NCBI GenBank assembly: GCA_963556195.1
Contig: OY744520.1
Coordinates: 152,766,607-152,830,606, forward strand
Direction of reading: 5' to 3'
DNA: 64,000 nucleotides
Origin: Sepiola atlantica
Lineage: Eukaryota; Mollusca; Cephalopoda; Sepiida; Sepiolidae
A program made the position numbers and the translations under genes. Below are positions 21,898-34,394 of the stretch, in pieces (position 1 is the first letter of the stretch; each line of letters starts with the position of its first letter). The notes under the pieces are model-generated. The model was not told the origin of the DNA. It searched no databases and saw only the letters and a program-made list of their open reading frames with translations.

Positions 21898-22920
21898 TAC
21901 GAGGGGCGTTCAATAAGTAATGTCCCTTACCCATTTCCCATAGCAGTAGATTAATGAAACTTGGCACAGTTATTAGTCTTTCTCTACATAGGAACCACCC
22001 AGAGTTATGCTTTTCTCCCATCGTTTGATGCAGCTCTGGGCACCGTTTTTGTAGAACACCCCAGGTTGGTCCTCAAACCACATCGTGGCTGCATCATCTG
22101 GGAAACGTTTTCCTTTCAAAAACAACTTCATGGCTGGGAATAGATGAAAGTCAGAGGGTGCAAGGTCAGGAGAGTAAGAAGGATGGGGAGGATTTCATAG
22201 CCACACGCCCGTGCTTCTGATCTGGTGACATGCGAGTTGTGGACCGGAGCGTTGTCCTGCAGGAGGAGGATGCCTTTGCTGATCTTGCCCCGCCTCTTGA
22301 TTTTGATAGCTTCTCTTAATTTCATCAAAAGTGAAGCGTAATAGACTCCTGTAATTGTGGTACCCTTTGCCATGAAATCTGTCATCACTACTCCGTCCTG
22401 GTCCAAGAAGACTGTGAGCATGACCTTGCCAGCGGAGGGCTGCACCATTGCCTTCTTTGGGGGTGGTGAGTCCAAGTGCTTCCACTGCATTGACTGGGCT
22501 TTGGTTTCTGGATCATAGTGATGGATTCAAGTTTTATCCTGTGTAATCAGTCTTTTGGAAAACTTTGACTCATCTTTTAGGCACATCTCCAAATTCATCC
22601 TCAAGCACTCGACGCGTTCTTGCTTCTGGAAAGGTGTGAGCAACCTGGGAATCTATCTGGCAGACATCTTATGCATATGCAAATGGTCATGAATGATAGT
22701 TTCCACAGATCCTGTACTAATCTTGACCTTTTAGGCTATTTGGCGAATAGTAATGCGTCGATCTTCCAAAATGACGGACAGATGCCTCGTCAATGGCAGA
22801 AGAGGGACGACCCGGTCTGGGAGCTGTTTCCACATCTTTGAATTCACAATGCCAGCGTTTTACAAGGTCATATGATTGGGCATCATCACCATAAGTTTCT
22901 TTCATTTCATCAAAAGTCGG
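21898..22920 (-). mobile_element. mariner copy 2, transposase pseudogene, end deleted
   Basis: Starts with TA plus CGAGGGGCGTTCAATAAGT, identical to the copy at 3913, and follows it closely until AAAAGTC at about 22918. There it breaks off, so the transposase N-terminus and the second terminal repeat are missing. Minus-strand pieces include LLLQDNAPVHNSH and KVMLTVFLDQDGVVMTD. It carries several stops, and internal deletions relative to the other copy are visible near 22085 and 22775. Confidence 0.9.
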
Positions 22921-22929
22921 GATCATTAT

Positions 22930-24360
22930 GTCTACTGATGCACGTACAGAGACAGCAGTTGATTGACGCTGTCGCTGAAATCAAATATACCGGCTGTCTA
23001 AAATTTACTATATGACTTAATCCAAAAGTTACAATAGTAGAAGAGAATTTTAAATTCTTCCACATACGATCGGATTTACCTCAAATTGTCAAACCTAATT
23101 TCAATTCGGTTAAGGGAATTCGAAAAGTGTTCACAATGCAGGGTTGCACATTTGGAGCATATCATTGAACGGTGATAAAACAAAGACTGTTGAATATTCA
23201 TAAGATAAACTTAGTGGACAATTCAGGCATAGATTGAAGATTATTTGCACAAAATATGGTTGAATTGCAGAAATGGTTGTAAATTTTCTTAACGATTCCA
23301 TGGGTATGTGGGTTGGACACCATTCCTGTTTGGTTTATAATACAAAGCTACCTCTACTAGAAGGAAACCGGACAGATTATCATTGGAAGTACTCGCTTTT
23401 ATCAAACTATTAAGTTCAAGGATTTTCACAAGTAACATCAATTTTTTTATATTTATTTCTGCAATCGCTTTGGCGGCCTTATTTAGACTCGACATGTGTT
23501 GCGGATCCTGTCGTCATCTTGTAAAGTAAATCATCTTCGTGGCTGGTATCTGCATTGAGATAAATTATTTACAGCGAATACTTTTTACAATGTTAATTTA
23601 TTAACTTTATTCAACAAACAATTACCGGCCGTTTGTTTTATATTTTCATAGGAACCTATAGCTTACCGATGTTTACTCCCTTTTCAATATAGTAATGGGA
23701 AAAGTGTCCCACATGGCTTCTTGTAGGCCTCATTTGTTGTGTATTAAGGTACGGTGATGGAAGTCTAGTGTGGCTGTGATATCACTGACGAGAAGTGAGT
23801 AGCTCGAACGACCTCTTTCCCAGCCAGAATAGACCAAGCAGACGTCTAAGGAGAGCTCATAATGCACAGCCTCCGGTCTGGGGAGAAGCTATAACTAAAT
23901 GGCAAGTTAATAATATGATTATCGGAAAAACAATAAAGGGGTTGAACCATAAAACAATGTTGAGTGTTGTTTACGATCGATCCGACAGCAACGCACATGG
24001 GAGACAAAGAAAAGGTGACGACAACAATGCAACACATCAACTTCTCTATAAAAAACTAATCGAATCACTTATTTACGTGACTTGCTTAAAAAGTGCAATG
24101 AAATGCCCATTACGGTATGTCGATTTTGGAACCATGTGCTTCAGACAGCTTCTGATAGTTGGCATTGATATAGTAAAGACTTACACAAGATATGATATTT
24201 CTGACTTCTACCGTTATTTGAAGAAATTAACCTAAAAATAGAAATTTTCCAGTTCTTCGATACTCTTGCGGTGTTGAGATGATAACCAGATCAAAGTATA
24301 CTCTAGAAATATGATTTTCTTTTAACATTAAATAATTATATTAATCAGACTTTTTTGCAT
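22930..24360. other. Intergenic, no supported gene
   Basis: A plus-strand frame at 23795-24235 (146 residues, SSNDLFPSQNRPSRRLRR near its start) is open, but no domain, splice context or homologous family is recognised. It is not called a gene. The remainder is AT-rich. Confidence 0.4.
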
Positions 24361-24366
24361 ATTTTT

Positions 24367-24830
24367 TTAGAAACGAACGAAGTTTTTATAGAATTCAATA
24401 CTTTTCATGAAATCGTCAACATGAAAAGTTTTCTTCACATCCTGCAGAATCCGATTGATCATTTTTACTCTTTTGTTTATCTGACTGATTGATCTGGAAG
24501 TCCACGAACATACGTTACTCCGCCATCTTCTCGGTGGTTTATCTCTTTTTATGCACTCTTCCACCATTCCTTCTAGACGAAGACCAAATGCACGTAGACC
24601 TTTAAGATAGTGTGATCCATAAATACGATGTATTGCTTCCTTAAACTTATCAGGAAGACATTCAGTTTGTACAATCACGTTGAAAAGATGGCGTATTGCT
24701 TTGATTAGAAGTACACCGCACATTCTCAAATCTTCAGAATAAATGTTGTCCATCCCTGGACTTTTTAACAATTTTGAGGTCTCTTATTGCGTTTGTTATT
24801 TCAGTTGTTTTTATATACTAATGAGTGACC
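24367..24830 (-). pseudogene. LINE reverse transcriptase with internal deletion
   Basis: TEITNAIRDLK near 24810 and then, after a frameshift, KSPGMDNIYSEDLR with LFNVIVQTECLPDKFKEA match the start of the LINE RT domain. The frame then jumps to YLKGLRAFGLRLEGMVEECI and PPRRWRSNVCSWTS, the extreme C-terminal tail of such proteins. The palm with its catalytic YADD-type motif is absent. The two ends are joined in one open frame of 134 residues, a deletion derivative. Confidence 0.75.
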
Positions 24831-24890
24831 ACTTATCAAGGTTCGAAAGCCACTCGAGGATAAGGGTTAATGAGTTTGTCAGGGGGATGG
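24823..24890. repeat. Copy of the GGTTAATGAG foldback family
   Basis: GAGTGACCACTTATCAAGG and GCCACTCGAGGATAAGGG match 14209-14262, about 60 bp in all. Only one arm is present. Confidence 0.6.
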
Positions 24891-25621
24891 TGAGGCAACA
24901 ATGAAGAGATCGGTAACGGTGCTTGAGACTGGGCAGAATTTGATTATTTAACAGAACAGCTCAACAAGAATTTAACATTGAACTTGAAAACGACCATGTT
25001 CTAGTCAGCTGGGAAGCAGCCCTGTGATATTGTGTTCTATTCAGCTTGCTTTGATTAGACGCTGATCGCTCGTTCTCAAATGTTTGGAATAATAAAATAA
25101 CATTATTCTCGAAAGAATAAAAATAGTAGACATCACGTTTAAATTTTTTTTTAATAAGCTAATAAAGTAAATTTGAAACGTGTGCAATTCATACATTATT
25201 AAGTTTAGTAAACATATACTAAGGATTACGGAATAATACGAATTAATGGATATTTCTATTAAACTATTACGTTTAGTAAACACATACTAAGGATTAGTAA
25301 GTAATAATACGAATTAATGGTTATTTCCATAAAACTATGACGTTTAGTAAACACATACTAAGGATTCAGGGGTAATAATACGAATTAATTGATATTTCCA
25401 TTAAACTGTAAAGTTTAGTAAACACATACCAAGGATTAGGGTGTAATAATACGAATTAATGGATATTTCCATTAAACTATTACGTTTAGTAAACACATAC
25501 TAAGCATTAGGAAGTAATAATACGAATTAATGGATATTTCCATTAAATTATAACGTTTAGTAAACACATACTAAGGATTAGGGAATAATAATACTAATTA
25601 ATTGATATGTCTATGTAATCC

Positions 25622-26346
25622 GTCGAAGGCCTCCTCCATTGAATCCTGCTAGTCCCGCCAACCTCCGGATGTTGTTGGCGAAAACATCGACAGACTCTCC
25701 GGTCCACACCATACGGCTTAGTTTGCCATATGCCACAAATGATCCTTCAGTAAAGGCTTCCTTCAACTTCTCCTCAATGGCGTCTCCCGCATCCCCAAAT
25801 ATAGGGTCAGAGCATCACCATCAAGATACAGCGGTATCAAGCTGGCTACATCCGCGATGTCCTGCAACTTAGCGACAAGTTTTACCTTGCTCAGCTAGGC
25901 TACAACATCCCCCTCTCCAGAGAACGTCTTCAGCATTTCACTGCTGATCCTCTTTCCTGCCATAGTTCTCGCCGAAATAGCTTGTAATTATATTTTTCTT
26001 TCTTCTGTTTTCCTCGTGTCCGTACTCCTTATCGCAACAAAATGTTACCACGGTCTTGCTCTGCCAAATAATATCTCTCCGAACAGTCTTTCATCCAGCG
26101 CACACACCAACGTAGTCACCAACTCAAATCACCAACTCATAGTCGCTCACTTCCTTCAAAACATTCCCCTTTTATTGCCAGTGACATTGCACTCATGCAA
26201 ATGAGCATGCAAATGAGCAGTGAGCTCTTCTGCCAGAGAGATCAGGAAGTAATGGGAGGTCTTTGCTATAACTAGCCATTTCACTCAGGTTCTGTTTCTT
26301 TATGAATCCATTCCTGGCTGGGGTAAGTCATACTTTGCGAACCACA
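25622..26346 (-). mobile_element. 5' end of a gypsy-type LTR retrotransposon inserted in the array
   Basis: On the minus strand the insert begins TGTGGTTCGCAAAG (LTR-like start, at 26346). It runs through a non-coding leader to ATGGCAGGAAAGAGG (near 25962) and a capsid-like frame: SSEMLKTFSGEGDVV, then a TAG where Trp is expected, KLVAKLQDIADVASLIPLYL, FTEGSFVAYGKLSR, NNIRRLAGLAGFNGGG. A shift is present near 25800. It stops at 25622, so pol and the 3' LTR are absent. GTCTAT occurs at both edges of the array break, which may be a target duplication or deletion microhomology. Confidence 0.75.
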
Positions 26347-28384
26347 GTCTATTAAACTATTACGTTTTGTAAACACATACTAAAGATTAGGGGGTAATAA
26401 TTCGAATTAATGGATATTTCCATTACACTATTATTTATATTTCCATTAACCTAGTACGTTTAGAAAATACATATTAAGGATTAAGGGGTAATAATACGAA
26501 TTTATGGATATTTCCATTAAACTATTACGTTTAGTAAACCCATACTAAGGATTAGAAGGTAATAATACAGATCAATTGATATTTCTATTAAACTATTACG
26601 TTTAGTAAACACATACTAAGGATAAGGGTGTAATAATACGAATTACTGGGCACGTACATTAAACTATTACGTTTAGTAAACACATACTAAGGATTAGGGG
26701 GTAATAATACAAATTAATAGATATTTCTATTAACATATTACGTTTAGTAAACACATACTAAGGATTAGGGAGTAATAATACGAATTAATGGACACTTAAA
26801 TTAAACTATTATGTTTAGTAAACACATACTAAGGATTAGAAGGTAATAGTACGAATTAATTGATATTTCTATTAAACTATTACGCTTAATAAACATATAT
26901 TAGAGTTAGGGGGTAATAATACGAATTAATGGACATTTCTATTAAACTATTACGTTTAGTAAACACATACTAAAGATTATGGGGTGATAATTCGAATAAA
27001 TGGAAACTTCGACTAAACTTTTACATTTATTAAACACATAGTACAGATTAGGGTGTAATAATAGGAATTTATGGATTTTTCATTAAATTATTGCGTTTAG
27101 TAAACACATACTAATGATTAGGGTGTAATAATACGAATTAATGGATATTTTCATTAGCCTATTGCGTTTAGTTAACACATACTTAGAATTAGGGTGTAAT
27201 AATACGAATTAATTAATATGTCTATTAAACTATTACGTTTTCTAAACACATCCTAAAGATAAGGGGTAATAATACTAATTAATGGATATTTCCATTAAAC
27301 TATTACGTTTAGTTAACACATACTCAGAATTAGGGGGTAATTATCAGAATTAATTGATATTTCCATTAAACTATTACGTTTAGTAAACACATACTAAAGA
27401 TTGGGGTGTAATAATACGAAATAATTGATTTTTTAATGAAACTATTACGTTCAGTTAACAGATACTAAGGCTTAACGGGTAATAATACGCATTAATGGAT
27501 ATTTCGATCAAACTATTACGTTTAGTAAAGACATACTAAGGATTGGGGATAATAATACGAATTACTAGATATTTCCATTAAACTATTACGTTTAGTTAAC
27601 ACATACTTAGGATTATGGTGTAATAATATGAATTAATTGATATTTTCATTAAACTATTATTTTTAGTAAACACATACTAAAGATAAGAGGGTAATAATAC
27701 GAATCAATGGGCATTTCCATTAAACTATTACGTTTAGTAAACACATACAAATGATTGAGGGGGTATAATACGAATTAATGGGCATCGCCATTAAACTGTA
27801 ACGTTTAGTAAACACATACACAGGATTAGGGAGTAATAATAGGAATTAATGAACATCTCCATTAAACTATATCGTTTAGTAAACACATACTTGGGATTAG
27901 GGGGTTATAATATGAATTAATGGACACTCCCATTATACTATTACGTTTAGTAAACACATACGAAGGATTGGGGGGTAATAATACGAATTAATAGATATTG
28001 CCATTAAACTATTACGTTTAGTTGCCACATACTTCGGATTAGGGGCTAATTAATTCGTATTTCCATTGAACTATTACGTTTAGTCAACACATACTAAGGG
28101 TTAAGGATTACAATTAATCCTTAGTATGTGTTAAATTAATGGATATTTTCATTAATCGATTACGTTTAGTAAACACATAGTCAGTATTAGGGGGTAATAA
28201 TACGAATTAATGGATAATTCTATCATACTATTACGTTTAGTAAACACATCCTTACGATTAAGAGGTAATAATACGAATTAATTGATATTTCCATTAAATT
28301 ATTACGTTTAGTAAACACATAGTAAGTATTGGACGGGGAATAATACGAATTAATGGATATTCCCATTAAACAATTACGTTTAGT

Positions 28385-28687
28385 TCTATTTATTTGCCTC
28401 CCACAAGGTAAGATGTGACACAAGGTCGGGAAAGTGGGAAAGAACTAGCGTTCGAGAATTTGAGCACTCTAGCTGTTTAAAAATTGCCTGGGCAGCCCCG
28501 TCGGCATTCTCCGGTAGGGGCGCCTTAGACAGTAAGCAATAAACTTACTCCTCCTCAAAGAGGGGAGGCATGGCCTCGGAGAGTTCACCTCCTATAAATG
28601 CACAGGACCGACAACCCCCAATAGACCGGCGTAAATCCAAAGGCCCGGACGATACCGGTCTATTAGGCGTGGTAATTACCCCTGGGA
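28385..28687. mobile_element. GC-richer insertion in the 71-bp array
   Basis: About 300 bp that replace part of two array units. It includes CCGTCGGCATTCTCCGG, CCTCAAAGAGGGGAGGC and GACAACCCCCAATAGACCGG and is clearly richer in G+C than the array. Near its left end, TATTTGCCTCCCACAAGG recalls the TTGCCTCCCCACGAGGGCGG repeats at about 55455 and 55710. The class is unknown. Confidence 0.5.
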
Positions 28688-30012
28688 CGTTTAGTAAACA
28701 CATACTTAGGATCAAGTGGTAATAATACGAATTTATGGATATTTCCATAAAACTATTACGTTTATTAAACACATACAAAGGATTAGGGAGTAATAATACG
28801 AATTACTGGACACTTCAATTAAACTATTACGTTTAGTAAACACCTACTAAGGATTAGGGAGTAATAATACGAATTAATTTATATTTCCATTAACCTATTG
28901 CGTTTAGTTAACACATACTTAGGATTAGGGTGTAATAATAAGAATTAATGGATATTTGCATTAAACTATTACGTTTAGTAAACACATACAAGGATTCGGA
29001 GGTAATTATACTAATTATTAGATATTTCCATTGAACTATTGCATTTAGTAAACACATACTAAGGATAAAAGAGGGTAATTATACTAATTAATCGATATTT
29101 CCATTGAACTATTATGTTTAGTTAACACATACTCAAAATTAGGTGGTAATAATACGAATTAATTGATATTTCCAATAAACGATTACGTTTAGTAAACACA
29201 TACCTTGAATTAGATAGTAATAATACGAATTAATTGCTATTTCCATTAAACTATTACGTTTAGTAAACACATACTAAGGATTAGGGTGTAATTATACGAG
29301 TTAATGGACACTTCCATTAAACTATTATGTTTAGTAAACACATACTAAGAATTGGACGGGGAATAAGTTTACTAAACACATACTTAGGATCAGGGGGTAA
29401 TAATACGAATTTATGGACATTTACAAATTACGAATTTATGAACTATTACGTTTATTAAACACATACTAATGATTAGGGAGTAATAATACGAGTTAATGGA
29501 TATTTCCATTAAACTATTACGTTTAGTAAACATACTAAAGATTAGGAGGTAATAATACGAATCAATTGATATTGCCATTAAACTATTACGTTTAGTAAAG
29601 AAATACTGAGGGTTAGGGGGTAATTAATACGAATTAATTGATATTTCTATTAAACTATTACGTTTAGTAAACACATACAAAGTATTAGAGGGTAATAATA
29701 CGAATTAAGTGATATTTCCATTAAACTATTACGTTTAGTAAACACATACTAAGGATTAGGGAGTAATAATACGAATTAATGGATATTTCTATTAAACTAT
29801 TCCATTTAGTAAACACATACTAAGTATTAGAGTGTAATAATACGAATTAATGGACACTTCCATTAAACTATTCCCTTTAGTAAACACATACTAAGGATTA
29901 GGGAGTAATAATACGAATTAATGGGTATTTCCATTAAACTATTACGTTTAGTAAACACATACTAAGGATTAGGCTGTAATAATACGCATTAATGGGTATT
30001 TCCATTAAACTG

Positions 30013-30665
30013 GGTTTATTATCAAAATAGCACAATGTGTTTTTATTAATTAATGCTAAAAATGTATTTGGTTAATTTGTTGTTATCTCATGAAGCCTCA
30101 CATATCAACCTACTGTAATTCCAAAAGACGACGCTACTTCGACACTTATAAGGTGTAATCTCATTTACAATGCCGGTACAAAGTCCCTAAGATATGATCG
30201 TTTTTTACTACAGCAATTACTGTCAACAGATAAGCCCTTACTCAATGTTTTAACATCTTGACAACACGAAAATTGCCGCTCAAGTGTGTGCGTGTTGTGA
30301 TCGTTATTTAGTGGACAACAATGACGTCAATTGAATGATGAATTGAAAATAGGACACTCAAAAGAAGTAGTAACAAAGACAGTAGCCTTGTTACCGCACT
30401 ACGCTATAAGTACGACCAAGCGACCTATAGATCACGTGATGTGTATGAATAAGTCTCATTTGTTCTTTTGGTGCATACTACGCCGTTTACTTAGTCTCAG
30501 CAATAAAGTTGTGCTAAACGCGTGTGTTTTTATATTTCTCCCATATTTTCAGTCTGTGTTTTTCTATAACTCACCTTATCGTCTGATTATCTAGCATCAT
30601 GAATTGTTCACTTTAACAGGTCATGGGCGGTGGATTAATGCTTCAGGGGGATGAGAGAAAATACA
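30013..30665. other. Intergenic, nothing recognised
   Basis: No repeat unit or domain was found. An 87-residue frame at 30331-30594 has no recognisable features. Confidence 0.5.
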
Positions 30666-30669
30666 AATT

Positions 30670-32700
30670 ATGGGAAGTGAAGTTTCTTGGTTATATGAGA
30701 ACCAAAAAATTGTACAACACCATTACGCTGAGAGCAATGTTGAAATAAACCACAACAAAAACGCCGAAGCTTTTGGTCCATTGGTAAAATACCTCGATGA
30801 CCGAAGTCTTTCATTGATCCTCAGACGCACAAATAACGATAGCAGACGAGCGTAGAAAATCCCGAGGGAATATTTCCTGCCACGTGAAAAACCAAGAAGT
30901 ATTGCATCGTACACAGAATTATGGTTGTTACAAAACAGGGCAGGTGAACGTATTACTGATAATGTAATAAGAGAAGAAAATGCCGCCACATTTCCGAAAA
31001 ATGCTGGAGAAACGATGAGCGATGGATTATTGATCACAATGATCATAAAAGGTTTACGGAGTGGATACAAGAGATTCACTAGTGATAACACGGGGAGAAG
31101 CACCCATTATATTCCAAGATTTCAAAACTGTCCTCAGAAACTTCAAAGAAACTGCGAAAAAAACTATGGTAACAGCCTAAATGCAGTGATGAATGCGAGC
31201 AAGAAATAAGATAGTCAATCGGCAACTATGTCCAGAGCAAAGGAATACAACAAAAACAAATTCAATGAATCATGTTTTCATGCAGAAGATATGGGCATAA
31301 ATCCGGAAATTGTAAAATAAAAAGGAATATTTAAAAAAACACACCGGGGGGGGGGGGCTAAAACTGAAAAACACGAACTCATGACCCAAACTTTTGCAGA
31401 AGAAATCAAGTCGGACACTCCAACACCAAAGGGGACGTGATAAAAGATGTATCAGAGACGCACACATATTTTTTTCTGTTAATAACTCTAGTGATTCTTT
31501 AAATTTTGAGTTATCGTTAAATTGTGGCGTTACAAAACATATTCTGAAATAGTGGTTCTAAGTCCGTTAACTTTGATAAAAAAAATGTGATTCTTCCCAA
31601 TATATTGTAGAGCTAGCTGATGAGCGGAGATACAATAATTTGTCGCTAAAGAAAGGGGGGCTTCTGTTAAAATAACTGATACAGACAGAATGATACATAG
31701 CAATATCTTAAAAGACGCTCTCTATATATACACCTTCTTTTAATAACAATAGCTTATCAGTGCAAGAGGCGACAGAAAAAAGGTGCCAATGTAGAATTTA
31801 AACTCAACTCTGCAATATTAAATGCTAATGGAACGACATTTATTTAAGAAAGATAAACTATACTATTTAAATAACGTAACTTCTCCGAAGAAAGTAAATG
31901 AAGTATAGAATACACTAGAAGATCGGCTTAATGTTATGGGCCATTGTAATGTTTGTGATATTCATAAAAACGTTTCTGGTAAGCAAATTAGTAAGAAAAA
32001 AAAATTTAATTCTGAAGTGCTCACAGCCAAAAATACTCTAATTTAAAAATAAATTACCTGGCAAGCCAGCAACAAAAATACTCGAATCAATTCACATTGA
32101 CCTCGCAAGACCAATAGACTCCATAGCAAAACATGACTTTAGAGTAGCTATTAGGATGTATAGACGATTATCCTTGGTCTAATAGTACCCAACATATGAA
32201 AAAATAAAAGCGGCGTTGTAATAGCCTTCGAAAAATTCATAACTGATATTGCCCCATATGGTAAAATAAAAACAATGAGAAGCGATCAAGGCAGGGACTT
32301 TCAACGTTTTCGATTCAAAATAAAATACATCAACGAAAATCGGCACCCTATTCATTCCACAAAAATGGAACGATCGAAAGAGTGTTGCGTACAATTTTCG
32401 AAATGACAAGGTAGATGCTAAAACACACTAGCCTTCCAAATTATATATGCTTATATGCTGTCACGTGCTCAACGTATATTCGTAACTGATGCTATAACAA
32501 AAGTATTAACTGCCCGTCATGCGGACTTTTTTGACGGACAATAAATCAAATATCTCGATGATGCACTTATTCGGAAGCATTTGCAACGCATATGGGAATT
32601 TTTTTTTAAATTAGACGCTCGAAGTAAGAAAGTAATGTTTATAGAATGACGGGAGAAATAAAAAAAACGTTAGAATAATAAAATTAACTGAAAATTTCAA
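30670..32700 (+). pseudogene. Ty1/copia-type retrotransposon Gag-Pol, heavily decayed
   Basis: Reading across many stops, the order is that of copia. Capsid comes first: YLDDRSLSLILRRTNND at 30790, then ENAATFPKNAGETMSDGLLI at 30975. A zinc-knuckle relic reads SCRRYGHKSGNC at 31280, with the first Cys replaced. Next are a GAG-pre-integrase block (KLYYLNNVTSPKK at 31855; LNVMGHCNVCDIHKNVSG at 31930) and integrase core traces (FITDIAPYGKIKTMRSDQGR at 32240). It then decays, and reverse transcriptase and RNase H are missing. No LTRs are seen. The element ends at a (TA)n tract near 32706. Confidence 0.8.
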
Positions 32701-32778
32701 ATATTTATATATATATATATATATATAGGGTAAGGTACACGATAATTCATGAAAATGAAGTGTCGTGATAGACAAAAT

Positions 32779-32975
32779 GTGTAAAAAGATGACAGACGGA
32801 AAACAAGTCAAAGTGCAGGAGAAAAACAAAAACAAGAGATTTTTTGACGGGTTTCGTTCGTGGAGAACGTCTTCAGCATTTTCTGAAGACGTTCTTCACG
32901 AACGAAACCGGTCAAAAAATCTCTTGTTTTTGTTTTTCTCCTGAACTTTGACTTGTTTTATGTCTGTCATCTTTT

Positions 32976-32980
<5 letters not shown>
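32779..32980. repeat. Long hairpin, arms about 95-100 bp
   Basis: GTGTAAAAAGATGACAGAC at 32779 is mirrored by GTCTGTCATCTTTTCACAC ending at 32980, and the intervening sequence is nearly a perfect palindrome around 32879. The inner part reads GAAGACGTTCTTCACGAACG followed by AAACC, a stem-loop followed by a GAAAC-type box. This resembles the motif in the Penelope element flanks at 46000 and 48850. A CA/TA microsatellite follows directly. Confidence 0.88.

Positions 32981-33056
<76 letters not shown>
32973..33056. repeat. (CA)n(TA)n microsatellite
   Basis: A compound dinucleotide tract starting at the edge of the 32779-32980 hairpin. Confidence 0.97.
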
Positions 33057-33059
<3 letters not shown>

Positions 33060-33061
<2 letters not shown>

Positions 33062-33625
33062 ATCAAATATGAAACTAAAAGTAAACTTTTAGTGGATAGA
33101 ACCTATAGTGAAATGGTTTAAGCTCAATATACGAGATCGAGCAATTATAAAAACAGATGAAAGAAGAGTGATAAACATGTACGAATGTCCAGATTTATTT
33201 CAAACTTCAATTGTTCAATGCAAGGTATATTCTGTAATAAAATTATGTTTATTATTCTTTCCTTAAGCCAAGGCTTTTCAAAGATCAAAATCTTATCATC
33301 AGAGGAATTATATAGATAGATAAGTTGACAGTGGAAAAGCCAAAATTCAGCATTTGAAAAAATATTAAGAAATGGAGAGTGAAAAAAAGTTCGTGTAAAA
33401 AAAAATGGGGTTTGTTCAGTTGGTAATTGTCCGTTGATAAGGTGTCCAATGAAAGGAGATTTGGTGGAGAAGAAAAGTTTTTTGTGAAGGCAGCATGGAA
33501 AAGCGTTCAAAAATGAAGTAACTCCAATAGTGAGATGTTGAGTTCAGATCGTAGGTGGAGCGTACTTAATCGGAATTAATATGAGAAATCGGGCCATTTA
33601 AAAAAATACTTTATGGGCCGGAGCT
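33060..33625. other. Intergenic, nothing recognised
   Basis: A minus-strand frame of 121 residues is open at 33145-33510 but is Phe/Leu rich and featureless. It lies between two microsatellites and probably belongs to a dispersed element. Confidence 0.4.
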
Positions 33626-33626
33626 G

Positions 33627-33630
<4 letters not shown>

Positions 33631-33715
<85 letters not shown>
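33631..33715. repeat. (TA)n microsatellite
   Basis: A pure TA tract. Confidence 0.97.
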
Positions 33716-33717
<2 letters not shown>

Positions 33718-33989
33718 TCTACTATAAAAAGAAACAGACGAAAGTGTTATGACTGAAAAAAAAAAACTAATCAGCGGAACCCAAAATGGAAGAAGTAGTG
33801 GGAAACACATATAGAACGAAAACCCGCACAAAATATCTAGATGACTATTATATAGACGACAGAAACAGTGACACACTAAACTATACAAAAGACTATTGTT
33901 ACCATAGAAAGTACTGTTGTCATATTTGGCCTAGTGAATCTCTGTCCCATTTGAGGGTTTTGATAAGGCGCAGAAACATATCTGCAATT

Positions 33990-34394
33990 TGATTGGCCCC
34001 ACCGTTTCTTCTTCTCTGCACCCTCTCTCTCACAGACGTGGTGTTGCTAGTCTCAGTCTTTTCTATAAATAGTATTATTACATGTGTTCTTCAGAATTGT
34101 CTGATCTATTCCCTGCTTTCTTTTGTTCAAGCTCGTTTGACTGGTTGGTCTAGTGGTCTCCATCTATCAATTCGCCGTTTTGATACATCATTGTAATACA
34201 GCTTCCTATTCCAGTAGCTTCTTTCCAAGAACTGAAGCTTGTGAAACTCTCTTCTTGCTGACTGTTTTCCTTCTACCTATAGCCTTGATCTTTTCTAGAC
34301 TAAAGCTAATAGGCATCTCCTGTCATTGCGAAAATCATTTTTCGTTCTTGTTAGCTCCTTACATCAAGTGGCTTCATACCTTGTCTCGAGTGAT

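Larger units (their letters stand above)
25195..30012. repeat. Tandem array, 70-71-bp unit, roughly 53 copies
   Basis: The unit is close to ACGTTTAGTAAACACATAC, then TAAGGATTAGGGGGTAATA and ATACGAATTAATGGATATT, with starts such as 25269, 25340 and 25410. Divergence between units is far higher than in the 58/75-bp satellite, so this array is older. It is interrupted at 25622-26346 and 28385-28687. Local inversions occur at about 28096-28135 and 29365-29385, where the reverse complement of the unit appears. There is no coding function. Confidence 0.96.

Noticed and set aside
23795..24235. 146-residue plus-strand frame as a gene
   Set aside because: No recognised domain, splice signals or family. 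Length is within chance in AT-rich DNA with relics. Left as unproven.
28545..28778. 77-residue minus-strand frame bridging array and insert
   Set aside because: Half of it is array sequence, so the frame crosses an insertion junction and cannot be an original gene.
25195..30012. TTAGGG-like cores as an interstitial telomere
   Set aside because: The hexamer occurs at most once per 71-bp unit and is not tandem. It is part of the unit by chance.
33145..33510. 121-residue minus-strand frame as a membrane protein
   Set aside because: Its hydrophobic character follows from A/T-rich codons. No start context, homologous motif or partner exon was found.
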